A stretch of DNA of 64,000 nt, from the NCBI GenBank assembly GCA_021229015.1, contig CM037783.1, forward strand, positions 22,611,751 through 22,675,750. Reading direction: 5' to 3'. A program made the position numbers and the translations under genes. Origin of the DNA: Solen grandis. Taxonomy: Eukaryota; Mollusca; Bivalvia; Adapedonta; Solenidae. Below are positions 11,253 to 23,212 of this stretch, piece after piece (positions within the stretch are counted from its first letter, which is position 1; every line of letters begins with the position of its first letter). The notes beneath the pieces were generated by a model that saw only the letters and a program-made list of their open reading frames with translations, had not been told where the DNA came from and did no database searches.

Positions 11253-11923
11253 GTAAATTTTAATACATACTAACATAGAGACGCGTAAAAATATGATCAC
11301 AGCTTTATATATGCACCGTTTTCGGATTATTCTATTTGCAGTTTAAAAATGGTCGTTTATGCTAATAATCATTTTTTATGAACATATAAATATCATATAT
11401 TTTTTTCGTAATTAATTATGTACCCAAATGGACAAAGAATATATCTGAAGATCATTGAAAAGGTTGTTTATCGAGAACAAAACGGTCGAAACTGCAGCGG
11501 ATATTTTGTACGTTACACCGTTTCGTTGGCAACATGTAAACATGTATAATCAAAGTACGGATGTCACAGCATCATTTTATTTTGTCGAGATTTTATCCCG
11601 TGAGATTTTCATGATGAATATATGTTCTTGAAATATTCACGTAAGTTTGATTTTTGTATGTTATTTCTTTATCATGCTTGATAAATACGATGGAGTATCA
11701 AGTTCAAGCCTTTAAGGTCGTGCAGCCGACAGTTAAACCTGACAAAAGAATAATCAAAAAAATATTGTATTACTGAAATATGTATTTGAAATTACATTTG
11801 TACAAGATATCACAGTTTTGCAAGTAAATATAACTTTGAAATACACCGGTTTCACGTTGAGTTATTTTAGTTAAAGATTTATTTTATTAATATGTAACAC
11901 TTTTTTTCCCTGACGACAGCAGA

Positions 11924-11994
11924 GTCCGCGATAGCTTAGTGGTAATGCAACTGGACTGTCACGCGAGCAGTTCACGTTCAAGCCACATGTCAAT
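11924..11994 (+). pseudogene. tRNA-Asp-like relic
   Basis: The D-arm/A-box TAGCTTAGTGGTAATGC, an anticodon loop CTGTCAC with GTC in place, and a B-box-like GTTCAAGCC occur in tRNA order and spacing. The stems do not pair well (the acceptor stem is degraded), so it is a tRNA-derived relic or SINE head rather than a working gene. A T-rich tract follows. Confidence 0.4.
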
Positions 11995-12207
11995 CAATTT
12001 TTTTTTATTAATATATATATATATATTTTTAACATTTCCATTTTTTATACCCTCAATTTATACGGGTTTACATTATTTTACAATTATTTTTCCCTCTGTA
12101 TTAATCAACGAATTAATTTTTTTTATTCAACTCACATACACCCCAGAAAAAAAGAATCATTCCTTTTTTTTAATTTATTCATCAGTATTTAATTCTAGTG
12201 TGTTTGT

Positions 12208-12504
12208 GATTGTTTGATGTCTCACTGATAGTATTTCAGTCTTTTTAGAGACTAGGCCTACTTGAGACAGACACTGTGCTGCAATACTGCAGTATTACAC
12301 TGTAGGCATGTGGCATGATACCACACAAAGTCACATTCTCCTGACACAGGGCCAACCAGTCAAGGAACTACCCTGAACATGTATATATGTTGAGTGTCAA
12401 ACAAGGAACGACCAGTACCATTAAGATGACTTTATGTCGCAGACAGGGATCAAATCCATGTCTTCAAAAGGTTGACATGTTAATCACTTGGCCACTGGGG
12501 ACAT
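12208..12504 (-). mobile_element. bivalve-type tRNA-headed SINE
   Basis: On the minus strand it starts with a tRNA-like head (CCCCAGTGGCCAAGTGATTA as A box, GATTTGATCCC as B box). It continues into the conserved body seen in other copies in this window (GGCCAACCAGT, TGGAACTACCC, GACAGTATTTCAGTC-like end). It is the most complete copy together with 56014-56325, and it lies inside the 7.5-kb transposon. Confidence 0.65.
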
Positions 12505-12534
12505 TTTTTTTTTTTGGCTGAAAAGGGACAGATG

Positions 12535-12690
12535 TAGTGCTGCCTTACTGTGATATCATGCCTAAGACCAATGGTATGATATCATACCCATTGACTTTAT
12601 ACAGAAATTGAACCAATCAGTTATGGAACTACCCTTACATGCTTAGTACAGGATAGATACAAGAGTACAACTTTATCTACTGCTCTTGTG
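12535..12690 (-). repeat. degenerate SINE fragment
   Basis: The body matches the middle of the SINE (GATATCATACCCA..., AACCAATCAGTTATGGAACT, ACATGCTTAGTACA) with many differences, and there is no head. It lies directly beside the fuller copy. Confidence 0.45.
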
Positions 12691-12878
12691 AATTAAACAC
12701 CCATCATCCTGCTAACATGGTGTGTTTTCTACTTTTAACTTATACCTCCAGATTCATTAAAATAAAAAAAAAATAAAATAACCAAAACATATATGTAAAC
12801 TAATCTTTATTAGTCATAAACTTTATTAGTCAATCATTCATACATTTGTAACTATAATATTGTATTTACTTTTTTCAG

Positions 12879-14219
12879 CATGCCAGGAAGTGGCCCCAAA
12901 CAGATTAACTGTGTTGTGTGTAATAAAAGGACCAAACCTTCAGACAGAAGAAAAATAAACAAAGCTGTGCGTAGATATCTAACAAAAAAACTGTTTTTGC
13001 AAACAAATGAACATGAAGTCATATGCAACAAATGCAGTCACAAATATTACAAAAATGAACATAAAAGTAATGAAAAAAAGAATTTTGACACTGATTCTAG
13101 AGATCCAGACTTTATCCCAACTTTTACCAGTTCATCAAAGTCTTCATTTATTCACAGTCCACCCTCAGTTTCATTGAACATTCCATCCACCCCAAAACTC
13201 ATTCTCGTTGTATTTTGTGCAAACGTCCTGGACCAAAATTGATTGTAATTTCAACGGAGGCACGTTTTGATGCATTCATAAAGTCAAATGTGATCATTGC
13301 ACAAGGATCAAGATGCTGTCCAGTCCATTTTGTAGATGGAATGCTGAAGTCTTCAGCCTTGGATGGGATGTCGACCCTTGATCAATCTTTTATAAACAGA
13401 ACAACAATTCTTCATCTTCTTCAGCAATTACGTGATGTGTGTAGACGTCAGAAATCAAAAATTGATTTTGATGATATTGAGGACAGTGATTGTTCAAACC
13501 TAACTGGACTTTCCCTGGTTCAATTTATTGATCTTTTCAGCCATGTCAAGGACAAGATTAAAGGTACTCCTTCTAGATCTCCTCGAACAACACTAGGAAT
13601 TTTTTTGTTGAAAATGAAATCTGGTATGTCAAACAGATTATTATCCACCATTTTCAGTCTCAGTCTGTCTAGTACCAGACGGGCTATTGTGACTGTTCGC
13701 AAGGCCATGTTGAGAGGCTTCGTTCCACTTTATCTTGGATTAGATAGTATTACCAGGGAGTCTATAATCCAAAATCACACACGGCCTCTAGCAAAACATC
13801 TTTTTGATGTTGGAGATGATACCTTGATACTAGTTTTGGATGGTACATATATCTATATTCAGAAAAGTAATAACTTTAGATTTCAACGCAGATCATATAG
13901 CATACACAAAGGACGTCCTCTTGTAAAACCAATGGTTGTGGTGACAACAACAGGGTACTTCTTGACAGTTGTTGGTCCATTTTTGGCTGATGGAAAAAAC
14001 AGTGATGCTATGATATTAAATCACATGTTAAAATGTAATACGGAAGATATAAAAACCTTCCTGAAGGAGAACGATGTCCTTGTTCTTGACAGAGGTTTCA
14101 GGGATGCCGTGCATACTCTTGAAGATCTGGGTCTGCATGCAGAACTTCCATCATTCATGACAAAAGGAGCAAAGCAGATGCCAACTGAGGATGCAAATAC
14201 AAGTAGATTAGTTACAAAG
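12879..14219 (+). CDS. transposase exon 1: zinc fingers, HTH, DD of the DDE triad
   Basis: The exon opens at an acceptor (TTTTTTCAG) one base before ATG 12880 and ends at ACAAAG/GTAAAA (14219). The N-terminal 110 residues hold a C-x2-C ... C-x2-C finger (CVVCNKR, ICNKCSHKYY) and a Ser-rich linker. After a frame break comes a second Cys/His cluster (CILCKRPGPK ... RCCPVHF), then a helix-turn-helix of the transposase-4 type (MKSGMSNRLLSTIFSLSLSS). A DDE_4-like core follows, with first Asp in LVLDGTYIYI (codon 13839) and second Asp in VLVLDRGFRD (codon 14088). The break is at CCCCAAAA (13190-13197): one extra base there would join the frames. It cuts and pastes the surrounding element in the nucleus. 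Part of a two-exon gene with 15022-15750. Confidence 0.75.
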
Positions 14220-15021
14220 GTAAAACAGCTAGTGTACATAATGCATAAATCTTTGTACAGAATTTTTTCTTCCTAAAAATTAGTTATTTTTGCTGTAATG
14301 GTTCCTCAGTTTAGTCAGTACTTGATTGATACCTTGGCATCTATTAAACATTTCATTCAGTTAGATGAAAAAAAAATACATTTGTTTCTTTACACATCTA
14401 TAACAATGTGCTTATCATCTAATGAAATTCTCCATAAAAAATACTTCCTCAGCAAATTATCTTAAAATTGTTTGAGAAGTGAAAAATTTAAACATTATTA
14501 TGCAATTAATTTGTTAACCAGTTAAATTACAATCAAAATAACATTGGGTAAAATTTTAGGGGTTCTAGAGAAGGTCATTCGTGTATGCGTACTTGTTTCG
14601 GGGGGTACGAAAAGTATGGGTACGAATCCGATTGATGCGATGCATCAAAATACTTCTTTAAATCAATAAAACTTATTAATCAAAAAGATGTAATATGTTA
14701 CTTACTATATTATATTGTTAGGATTATATAAAGGCATTAACTTACATATCGGTGGCTTCAACGGTCGTTGAATTTAGAGAAACATCTATTTACGTCGCGT
14801 GAGCCATTGCCTATGCATGAATTAACGACAATGAACTAAAATACCCGAAAGGATAAAAAAATGTGCATTTCGGGGGGGGTGGTGCATCAGGCCGTGTTTT
14901 GATGTCAAAACAGCATATTACTGGATTTTTTTTAAAGAATATTTACTCACACATACACACGAGAGAGAGAAATATATCAGAGACAGTATTCTAATTCATA
15001 TATTACCTGTTTAATTCACAG

Positions 15022-15750
15022 ATAAGATGGGTAGTGGAAGCTGCAAATCTTCGCATAAAACGGTGGAAGTACTTTGATCACACCTTGCCAACCAACCAGA
15101 TTCCGTATATTGGAGATTATATTCGTATAGTGTGTGCAATTGCAAACAAATATTTCCCCCCAATTAGTTCTGCAACCAGTGAAGAATCAGACATCATTCT
15201 GGCTACTCACATGAGGGAATTATCTAACCAAGTCAATGCCTTAAAATCCTATGTTGAAGAAGCCAGATTAGATAGGAGACCCTCCCAATGGCAATCTTTT
15301 GGTGAGTTTGGGCTTGATTCTTTCCCAAAACTGTCGGAAGAACAGCTTCGCTCCATTACTTGTGGAGTATATCAGCTAAAACTGAGCTCTTCTTATATCC
15401 AGGAGCATATTGATGGAGATGCTGATGTACAGATACACAAAGAAAATCATAATTTAATTCGTGTGCGTATCCAAAGTCGTCACACTTCAGCAAGATCATA
15501 CATGCTTTGGATCCAGTTTAACCAATCTGAGGTTACTGGATGGTATTGCAAATGTCGCTCTGGTGCTCGAGTTGTTGGAGTGTGTTCTCACATTGCAGCC
15601 ATACTGTGGTATCTTGGGTTTGCTAGGCATAGCACCAAGGATGAAAAATATGGGATACAGAACTGGACAGAATATTTGTATGATGCAGCTGAAGTAATTG
15701 ATATGTCTGATTCTGATGCCCAGAGTGAAGCCAGTACTGTGGAAGAATAA
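15022..15750 (+). CDS. transposase exon 2: catalytic Glu and SWIM zinc finger
   Basis: It joins exon 1 in phase 0 (VTK / IRWVVEAANLRIKRW). The Glu at codon 15037 sits in the R-x-x-V-E-x(6)-K context expected of the third DDE residue. The C-terminal half carries a SWIM finger, WYCKCRSG ... VCSHIAAILW (C-x-C-x(n)-C-x-H, nucleotides about 15541-15595), and the protein ends in an acidic Ser-rich tail. Total length would be about 690 residues. SWIM modules bind DNA or protein, so here it may aid target or end recognition. The frame is intact through 243 codons including the stop. Proteins of this DDE plus SWIM layout occur in cnidarians and molluscs as uncharacterised families, as I recall. Confidence 0.8.
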   Translation: MRWVVEAANLRIKRWKYFDHTLPTNQIPYIGDYIRIVCAIANKYFPPISSATSEESDIILATHMRELSNQVNALKSYVEEARLDRRPSQWQSFGEFGLDSFPKLSEEQLRSITCGVYQLKLSSSYIQEHIDGDADVQIHKENHNLIRVRIQSRHTSARSYMLWIQFNQSEVTGWYCKCRSGARVVGVCSHIAAILWYLGFARHSTKDEKYGIQNWTEYLYDAAEVIDMSDSDAQSEASTVEE

Positions 15751-17700
15751 TTATTTTAACATATATAAGTTATGTATGTTAAAATCATTATTATCTCCAT
15801 AAATCAGCATACCTTCAGTGTAACTATGGATATGTACATTTGTATATTTCCAGATGCTAACCTTCTCAGGTTATGGACATATTTGATGTTGAACCAGTAC
15901 AATTTGTATTGGAAGGAATTAAAAATTAAGTCTGTTAAAAGGTTTTGAACCAATGACTTATTCATATACAATTGTACATTGTACATGCATACAATCATAA
16001 ATACATTTGATAACGCTGTACACAAACAATATTGTTGTTGTTTGAAGTGTAATATTTGAACAATTATATTATATAATCTGTCAGAGGGAAGAATTTCTAT
16101 AAAGTTATGGAGACTTCAAAATGTCAATCTTGAAATATCCATCACAATTATTATTATTTTTTTTTTGTATTCTTTAAGTGTTCCAAAGTTGCGTGTTTTT
16201 TTCTTCTTAAAATCAAGAAATGACCAGTATTATTATTTAACATATAACTGTCTTTATATATGCATGATATGTTCATACATATATAATATAAAAAGCTGAA
16301 TATGTTAAATAGACAAATAATTCACAAAATGGTATGCATATATGCATACATATATATGAATATTCAGTAAAGAAGCTTGTTCACAGATGGTTAATTACCA
16401 AGTATTTTGATTTTTAACTGTGTATCAATATCAATCTAGAAAAGCACACATGGTCGCCCAATACAACATTCTGTAGGAGATGGATGGTTTCCTTACTGCA
16501 GGCCATTATTGAATTAATATTTATAAATATAAAAACCCGTATTATGATATCTATATTTGCGTGAACGACTGATCACAGTCAATCTTTGCGCATGGTCTTA
16601 TTTCACATGCTGAACTTTTTAGATCGCTACAGCTGAAGAACACAACTGACCATTTTTCTCCGTGATTCGGGGATACCATGCTCGAATTCCACAACCAATA
16701 CTTAGCGCTAAGTTATTCTTTAATTCTTTAAACTAGTTAGGCACACATTCCACCAATAATACGAATAAGATAATATGAATTTTACCTTAATAACTAACAA
16801 TCATAGATAAGAAATGAGACATTTGGGTATTTTTATTAGAGAAACAAGAGTTTTGAAATTCGCCCTTAAGTATTTAACTTTTACTTAGCGCTAAGAATTA
16901 TTGGTGGAACTTTACCCATATACTACATTAAACCAATTTCCCATAAATTGACGTTTATGATAATATCGATTTCACATGCAATGTGACCAAGACTTGGCAA
17001 TTTCATTTTTCAGAAGACATTGTCTTCACTAACACTAAAGAGGGAAAATAAAAAAGAAACTTGTTTTTATTTCTCAATCATCTGTGAATGGGATGGTTTA
17101 AGTACATAACTTAAAAATAATATTTAAAATGGAACATGTTGTTATTGTTATTTTAAGGGAAACCTTTTTGTAATGTAATGTGTAAGTACATTGCAAATCA
17201 AATGAAGTTTTGCAAGATAAAATAATTCATTTTTGTTACTCATATTTCTTTATGTAGATACTATACTTGTTTTATATTCCCTGTTTGAAATCGAGAGAAC
17301 ATCAAAAATCTAAATCTAAGAAACATCTGAGGTATGTTCAACATGATGTACAGTTTACGGATAGTTTGTTCATATCTAGACATATTAGATATTTCATAAA
17401 GAGAGATAATTGTGAAATTGTACTGCAATTTGTTATGATGTGATGTGTGGCATTAAAATGCTAGTGTAGTACAAGCAGTGACGGCATATAAAAAATATAG
17501 AATTATGTTGCTTTAATTATCTATGTAAGGTGTTTATGATATATATAAAATGATGTAACAGAAGTAGTTTGTTAACATGAAAATGGTAATTAAACCATAA
17601 ACTGTTGATACTTTACTATTTACATGATTTGCATACAGATTTACAAGACATTGTAAATGCCATGACATCTTTGACTAAGAATAATAACCTTTATCACACT
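15751..17700. other. non-coding right half of the transposon
   Basis: AT-rich sequence with no coding frame. It includes two palindromes CTTAGCGCTAAG (about 16704 and 16887) and an inverted pair ATTCCACCAATAAT / ATTATTGGTGGAA (about 16752 and 16900), probably a nested MITE of about 200 bp. Confidence 0.5.
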
Positions 17701-17714
17701 TAACCTTGAGTATT

Positions 17715-18330
17715 GTTTTTTCGCACATTCTCACATCGAAGTGCTGACCAACCATATCAAAGTTACAGCACAGAAAAGCTGAATATTTCATATTTTGGAC
17801 TGGTTTGACCTTGAACAATGACCTTGACCTTTAATGATATACGCATATTATATGTGGCATACTTTAACACATTTAGAATATTTGTAGAATCTTTTTTTAA
17901 ATCAAAAACCAGCCACAATAAAATAAAAACTCAATAATTCTGATTCTACCTTATTTTGGACTGGTTTGACCTTGACGGATAACTTTGACCTTATATAACC
18001 CATCGGAATCGTATATGAAACACATTGTCACATCAACATGCATATTCATACCAAATTATTTTACAATCCAATATAAAACGCCAAAGTTATTGTCTAAAAC
18101 AGGTAAATTACAGTAATTATAGACAGGTTTGACCTTGACCGATGACCTTGACATTGAAGAACCGAAGCCATTAAAGTATTTGACATTATGATGAACCATA
18201 ATGAACATTTATACCATTTTATTTTAATATCTGACAAAGCATAACAAAGTTACAGCCCAGACAATACGAATATGATGAAAACAGGACAAAAGTGTAATCC
18301 TCGTTGCTATGGTAACAAGGGAATGTTGTG
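17715..18330. repeat. degenerate repeats of about 160-170 bp with TGACCTTGACC motifs
   Basis: Three or four diverged units each contain GGTTTGACCTTGA... followed by TGACCTTGAC or a near copy (about 17806, 17965, 18127), plus a shared ACAAAGTTACAG(C)CCAGA-like segment. The motif equals TCAAGGTCA on the other strand. The repeats lie in the right arm of the 7.5-kb transposon. Confidence 0.5.
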
Positions 18331-18959
18331 TATAAATAAAAATATCATTTTCACTCACAGTATAGTGTTATTTGTTATGTGTCCAATTATCATTCAATTC
18401 TGAGGTTGGGCCATTTTCACCACTTAGTGAACATAGTCCTTTATGTTTGTGTTTTCTCGCTGCGGCGTGCGGCTAGATCTATTCTGTAAGGGTTTTCATG
18501 TCGATTAAAGCATATAATGCTACTTTCTTTCTCTTTTTTCTTTCATGGCATTGTGATATCAATTTGTTTACATGCATAATTACTATAAAATATTAGCATT
18601 GGTTTACAGGATTAAGATTTTATTTACATACATGTATTCCCATGAATGAGTGTCGCTGTGTGTGCTCAGCTCTGATTAATGTTATAGAAAGATAAAATGT
18701 AATTTCTGAATACGAAATGATGATGTAAAAAGAAACATTTCAGCGACTTTTTCTTTTTCTTTTACCTGTTAACAAGGGTTACTCATTGAATTATGTCTAT
18801 TTATGCCATTTGTTTACTCTGCCCATTTGAATTTTGTCTGGGATGAATGCGTGTAAGAAGAAAGAAGAAGCAAAACAAAAAAAAAACAAAAAAAAAACAA
18901 ACAGGAATCATTGTAGTTTATTTATTTATTTATTCTCGATTTATTGCGCATTCAGTGCT

Positions 18960-19001
18960 CTTTCTCTCTCTCTTTCTATCTCTCCCTCTTTCTCTCTCTC
19001 T

Positions 19002-19035
<34 letters not shown>
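18960..19035. repeat. pyrimidine tract (TCTC)n then poly(T)
   Basis: A CT-rich run ends in over 30 consecutive T bases, some 210 bases before the scaffold gap. Frames across it are low-complexity artefacts. Confidence 0.8.
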
Positions 19036-19036
<1 letters not shown>

Positions 19037-19244
19037 ATTTCGCGTCTATAATGAACTCATTTGTGTGCTGTTTATATGCATATTTAATAATAAAACGTTA
19101 CGTAACTAAAATATGTCTAAAAACTTTTCATATTTGTCACTCTTCCAATGTCTCAAACATCTTTCCCTCTCTCATTTTACAAATTTCACACACATTTCGC
19201 GCACAATGCGCGCACACTTCGCCGCTTTCCGCACACATTCAAAC

Positions 19245-19344
19245 NNNNNNNNNNNNNNNNNNNNNNNNNNNNNNNNNNNNNNNNNNNNNNNNNNNNNNNN
19301 NNNNNNNNNNNNNNNNNNNNNNNNNNNNNNNNNNNNNNNNNNNN
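19245..19344. other. scaffold gap of 100 N
   Basis: Exactly 100 unknown bases, the conventional placeholder for a gap of unknown size. Apparent reading frames crossing it are meaningless. Confidence 0.98.
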
Positions 19345-19738
19345 ATCTACTGTCCCTTCCAATCCGATCTGTCTCTTCAGAAAAAAGGACTCATATACAG
19401 GAAATCCTTGACCACAAGGTCTAAAATATGGCCATAATAATCAGAAAATGATTGCTAGCCATTAGGGTAAAAGAAAGAGAACAATGTGAACTTGTCATGA
19501 TGAGAAATAAAATATTTGGTTATTTTTACATGATGACGTTTGTAAGTATTTCTGATTTACTTGCACTATAAAAGAATTATTGGTGAGATTCATCAAACAA
19601 GTTTGTACAAGGACGAAGACTGGGACTCTATATATTAGGTAGTTTCATAAAATAATACCCAAGGAGTCAACAGAACAAATATCCTTCCAGTGTTATAAGA
19701 CCACCTGAGGCTTCCCCATTTGGAAAAATAGTGTGATA

Positions 19739-20288
19739 GATCTAAATATTGGACACATTAGATCATAAGAAACTGTATTTATTATCTATAGATCTAAATA
19801 TTGGACACATAAGATCGTAAGAAACTGTATTTATTATCTATAGATCTAAATATTGGACACATAAGATCGTAAGAAACTGTATTTATTATCTATAGATCTA
19901 AATATTGGACACATAAGATCGTAAGAAACTGTATTTATTATCTATAGATCTAAATATTGGACACATAAGATCGTAAGAAACTGTATTTATTATCTATAGA
20001 TCTAAATATTGGACACATAAGATCGTAAGAAACTGTATTTATTATCTATAGATCTAAATATTGGACACATAAGATCGTAAGAAACTGTATTTATTATCTA
20101 TAGATCTAAATAAGATCGTAAGAAACTGTATTTATTATCTATAGATCTAAATATTGGACACATAAGATCGTAAGAAACTGTATTTATTATCTATAGATCT
20201 AAATAAGATCGTAAGAAACTGTATTTATTATCTATAGATCTAAATATTGGACACATAAGATCATAAGAAACTGTATTTATTATCTATT
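19739..20288. repeat. minisatellite, 52-bp unit
   Basis: About ten near-identical units (TCTAAATATTGGACACATAA then GATCGTAAGAAACTG...). Two units lack the TTGGACACAT segment. High identity implies recent expansion. Confidence 0.9.
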
Positions 20289-20289
20289 A

Positions 20290-21700
20290 CATATGATTAA
20301 GCATACATATCAAGAACTTTACATAGCAGAACCAGGTTGGCAAAAAGAACGCCACAGCTCCACTTCATGGCATTATCTGAAGTCTTCTTTTTACATCACC
20401 GTGCCATGAAGAATTTCACATATAATTGTCCTGTATAGTATGCATGACATGACATTATATTCAATAAATTCATGGAAATCACACCTAACCCCACCCCCAA
20501 TTCTTCAGAACACATGAAAATAAGCAATGGTACTCGAAACAAAGTTGATTTAGATTTTCTAATGAACCAAACATAATATCCTTATCAATGATAGGTTACG
20601 ATAACAGGTATCAGACATTTTGGTAAATGATAAAGTCAGTAAACTGAATTTATATAATAATTTGTTCAGACAAGTGGCTAAATTGAAATCATATAAAAGT
20701 TTAAATGGTTTACATGGCAAATTGTGTATCATATTTTATACAATGTACTAAAAATAATAAACTCAAAAAACACAAAGTATTTATCATTGATTGTTTTTTC
20801 TTCTTCTTCAACATGTTATCTACTCGTTACTTTGATGATTATGTGTAGGCACACATATTACCAAACAAATCGGAAAAAGTAGATTAAATCGTAATAACAA
20901 TCATGCCATACTATTGTGTGGCACTGATCACATAAAGTTCATTCAGTGCCAGCCATGATGTATATAAATTCAATTCCCTACCTATTTTGTCATTTATCGA
21001 ATTGTCAGCAAATTATGGAACAGTCATGAGACGGTGGTCAAGTGTTATGGCTACCTGCCGTATCTGAAACAAGTATTGGCACCTCCTATGACTTCTGAGG
21101 AAGTGCAACACAATGCCTAGACTGTGGGTCAAAATGTGCACATGTCCAAAAACTAGTTGGTTCATCAGAACCGTGAGTACAACTTTACATACAAAAGAAA
21201 ACAAAACACAGCATGGAGAATGTCCATTAAATTTGGTGGTAGTAAAGCAAATACACAAATAAAACCGAAATGTTACATTGTAACAATCTTAATTACATAC
21301 TTGAATTATAATGGATATAACTGTATGACAAACTTTAACATCAGTAAGTACCTGTTCTTTGTTCTTATTTGTCTTTGAAACAATACCCCACCCACATGTT
21401 CTAACCTGTTGGAATGGAGTAACAAACAAAAACTTGCAAAGTTTACAACTATGTTTTAGCCTTAGTTACCAAACTTTCAGAACATTCCATGACACTCCAT
21501 ATGATAGATTAATCACGAAACTATGCAATGGTAAATGTTTTGAAGAAAAAAAAATGAGATGGAGAACTTTTTTTCGCTGGTGATAAATGTGGACCACATT
21601 CCTTTTCCGAACCATGCCGTGTCCCAGTTTCTACAAAGACATATTTCACACAGTAAAAAATATTAATTCCAGGCGAGGACAGCAAAGCAGTTGTAATATT
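20290..21700. other. no gene recognised
   Basis: Single-copy-looking AT-rich sequence. A tRNA-like box (GGTGGTCAAGTGTTATGGC, about 21031) may mark a SINE head. Open frames here are short and unconvincing. Confidence 0.4.
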
Positions 21701-21735
21701 TATGATGAAGAATTTCTAAATGTATTGTTTCTTAC

Positions 21736-21870
21736 CGTTTTTTGAAGTAATTGATGCGACATATACCGAAATAATCGCTTAAAAAGTTTCCCGCGAAGTC
21801 TGCCTTCTTTTTTCTCAATGGCGGCCTTGACATGTGCGATATCCCACAATCCTTTGCGTTCTCACCTGTG
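21736..21870 (-). promoter_or_regulatory. promoter-like site with YY1- and ZNF143-like motifs
   Basis: On the minus strand GCAAAGGATTGTGGGATAT (about 21841-21859) resembles the ZNF143/Staf motif, and GCCGCCATTGAG (about 21818-21829) resembles YY1. About 85 bases further on is a donor, AAAAACG/GTAAGAAA (21735/21736). The segment is GC-richer than its surroundings. It would start a leftward transcript. No downstream exon was identified. Confidence 0.35.
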
Positions 21871-21899
21871 TGATTTGGTTACCTCGGATTTTATGATAC

Positions 21900-23200
21900 T
21901 TCTGTCTATCCTTGCTTACTGAATAGCGGAATCTATTGAATGGGCTATAGATTTATATCTGAATGTGACATCTAATTTGTTTCTTAAATCTAAAAGTTGG
22001 AATTTTAACATCAAGATCTAAATGTAAACCGAGCCTAATTTGAATGTCGCCCGAGCTGTAAAGTAAAAAGGAGAGATAAATCTAAGAGCGTGTTGCAATA
22101 CATGGTTTGTGTACATAATCTGATTCCCAAGAAATTGAATTATAAAAAATTGACTTTATCATTTTATCATTTCCATTGTGTAAAACATAGAATTTGGAGC
22201 ATTCAGGTACAGAAATTTATTTATTTATGAATATCCTAATTTACCACATATAAATAAGTAAATAAATGAAAATAAATAATAAATCTATTTAGATCTACTA
22301 ATCATCTAAAAACATACTGTAGGATTTTGAAAACGTAGGCCTGTATTTATGTATTTCTTTTAAAAAAATTAGGAAGGATTCCATCGAATGTATATCATTT
22401 ATTTAATTTATAAAACATACACTAAACAACTGAACATGGATAGCTAGGTTACAACGAATGTGCACGAATATAATCATACAGTAGGTGTTTTCTTTGTAAA
22501 AAACACACTTATCCAAAGCTTGCGTTTTCAAAGTCTTTAGTAGGCCTATAACCTTGATCCACCGATTTCGATAGATCTGTATGTAGATACATGCAGATCA
22601 TCTTCATTTTTTTTTATGTTTTGAGAACAATAAACCTAGATATAGATCTTTACAATTTTATCGTTAATTATGGCACATCGCGGTTAGAGAGAGAGAGAGG
22701 GGGGGGGGTAAACTTAATTTGCTGTAAACTTCTAGAAACATTTATGTTTAAGTCATGTTGCCAGGAGATATTCTATAAATATATTCTTTTGATAGACAGG
22801 TCCTGATGTTGCATATTTATTTATGAGACACTTTCTATTTATTACACATACTGATCTAGTCTCCGCTCCACCCCAAGCCATAGATCCTACATCGGTGAAT
22901 ATCCCTACTCTTGACGGCCATTTTGATTGGCAAATCCAATGGATTTTTATATGAATGACATGGAGCAGAATTTCAAATTTCTTATATTTTCATTATATGA
23001 ATTTCTGCTCCAAAATTCAAGTCAGTAGACACCATTTAAGGGCTCTTTAAATTCATATTTTAGGATATAATGTATTATGCAGTAAATAGATAACTAAATA
23101 AAATAAAAATAATTTAAAAAAAAAGAAGAAAATAAACGCACATTAAAGAGAAAAAAATATGGCCTATAGTCATGTAGTAGAGATATAATATGGCACTTAT
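21900..23200. other. no gene recognised
   Basis: AT-rich sequence without convincing coding frames. It contains a short GA then G8 tract near 22686-22708. Confidence 0.4.
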
Positions 23201-23212
23201 ACTATCTTGTCA

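Larger units (their letters stand above)
10904..18441 (+). mobile_element. 7.5-kb autonomous DNA transposon, DDE_4/PIF-Harbinger-like
   Basis: A 34-base perfect inverted repeat bounds the element. AAGGACTATGTTCACTAAG and onward starts at 10904, and its reverse complement ends at 18441. The flanking triplets are TAA on the left and TAT on the right, close to the 3-bp target duplication expected for PIF/Harbinger but not identical. The only substantial gene inside is the two-exon transposase at 12879-15750 on the plus strand. Later insertions sit inside: a SINE (about 12208-12504), a tRNA-Asp-like relic and small inverted repeats. No second (Myb-like) Harbinger protein was seen. The perfect repeats suggest a fairly recent insertion. 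Confidence 0.75.

Noticed and set aside
18834..19437. Plus-strand frames crossing the N gap
   Set aside because: Poly(T)/CT low complexity followed by unknown bases; not evidence of coding.
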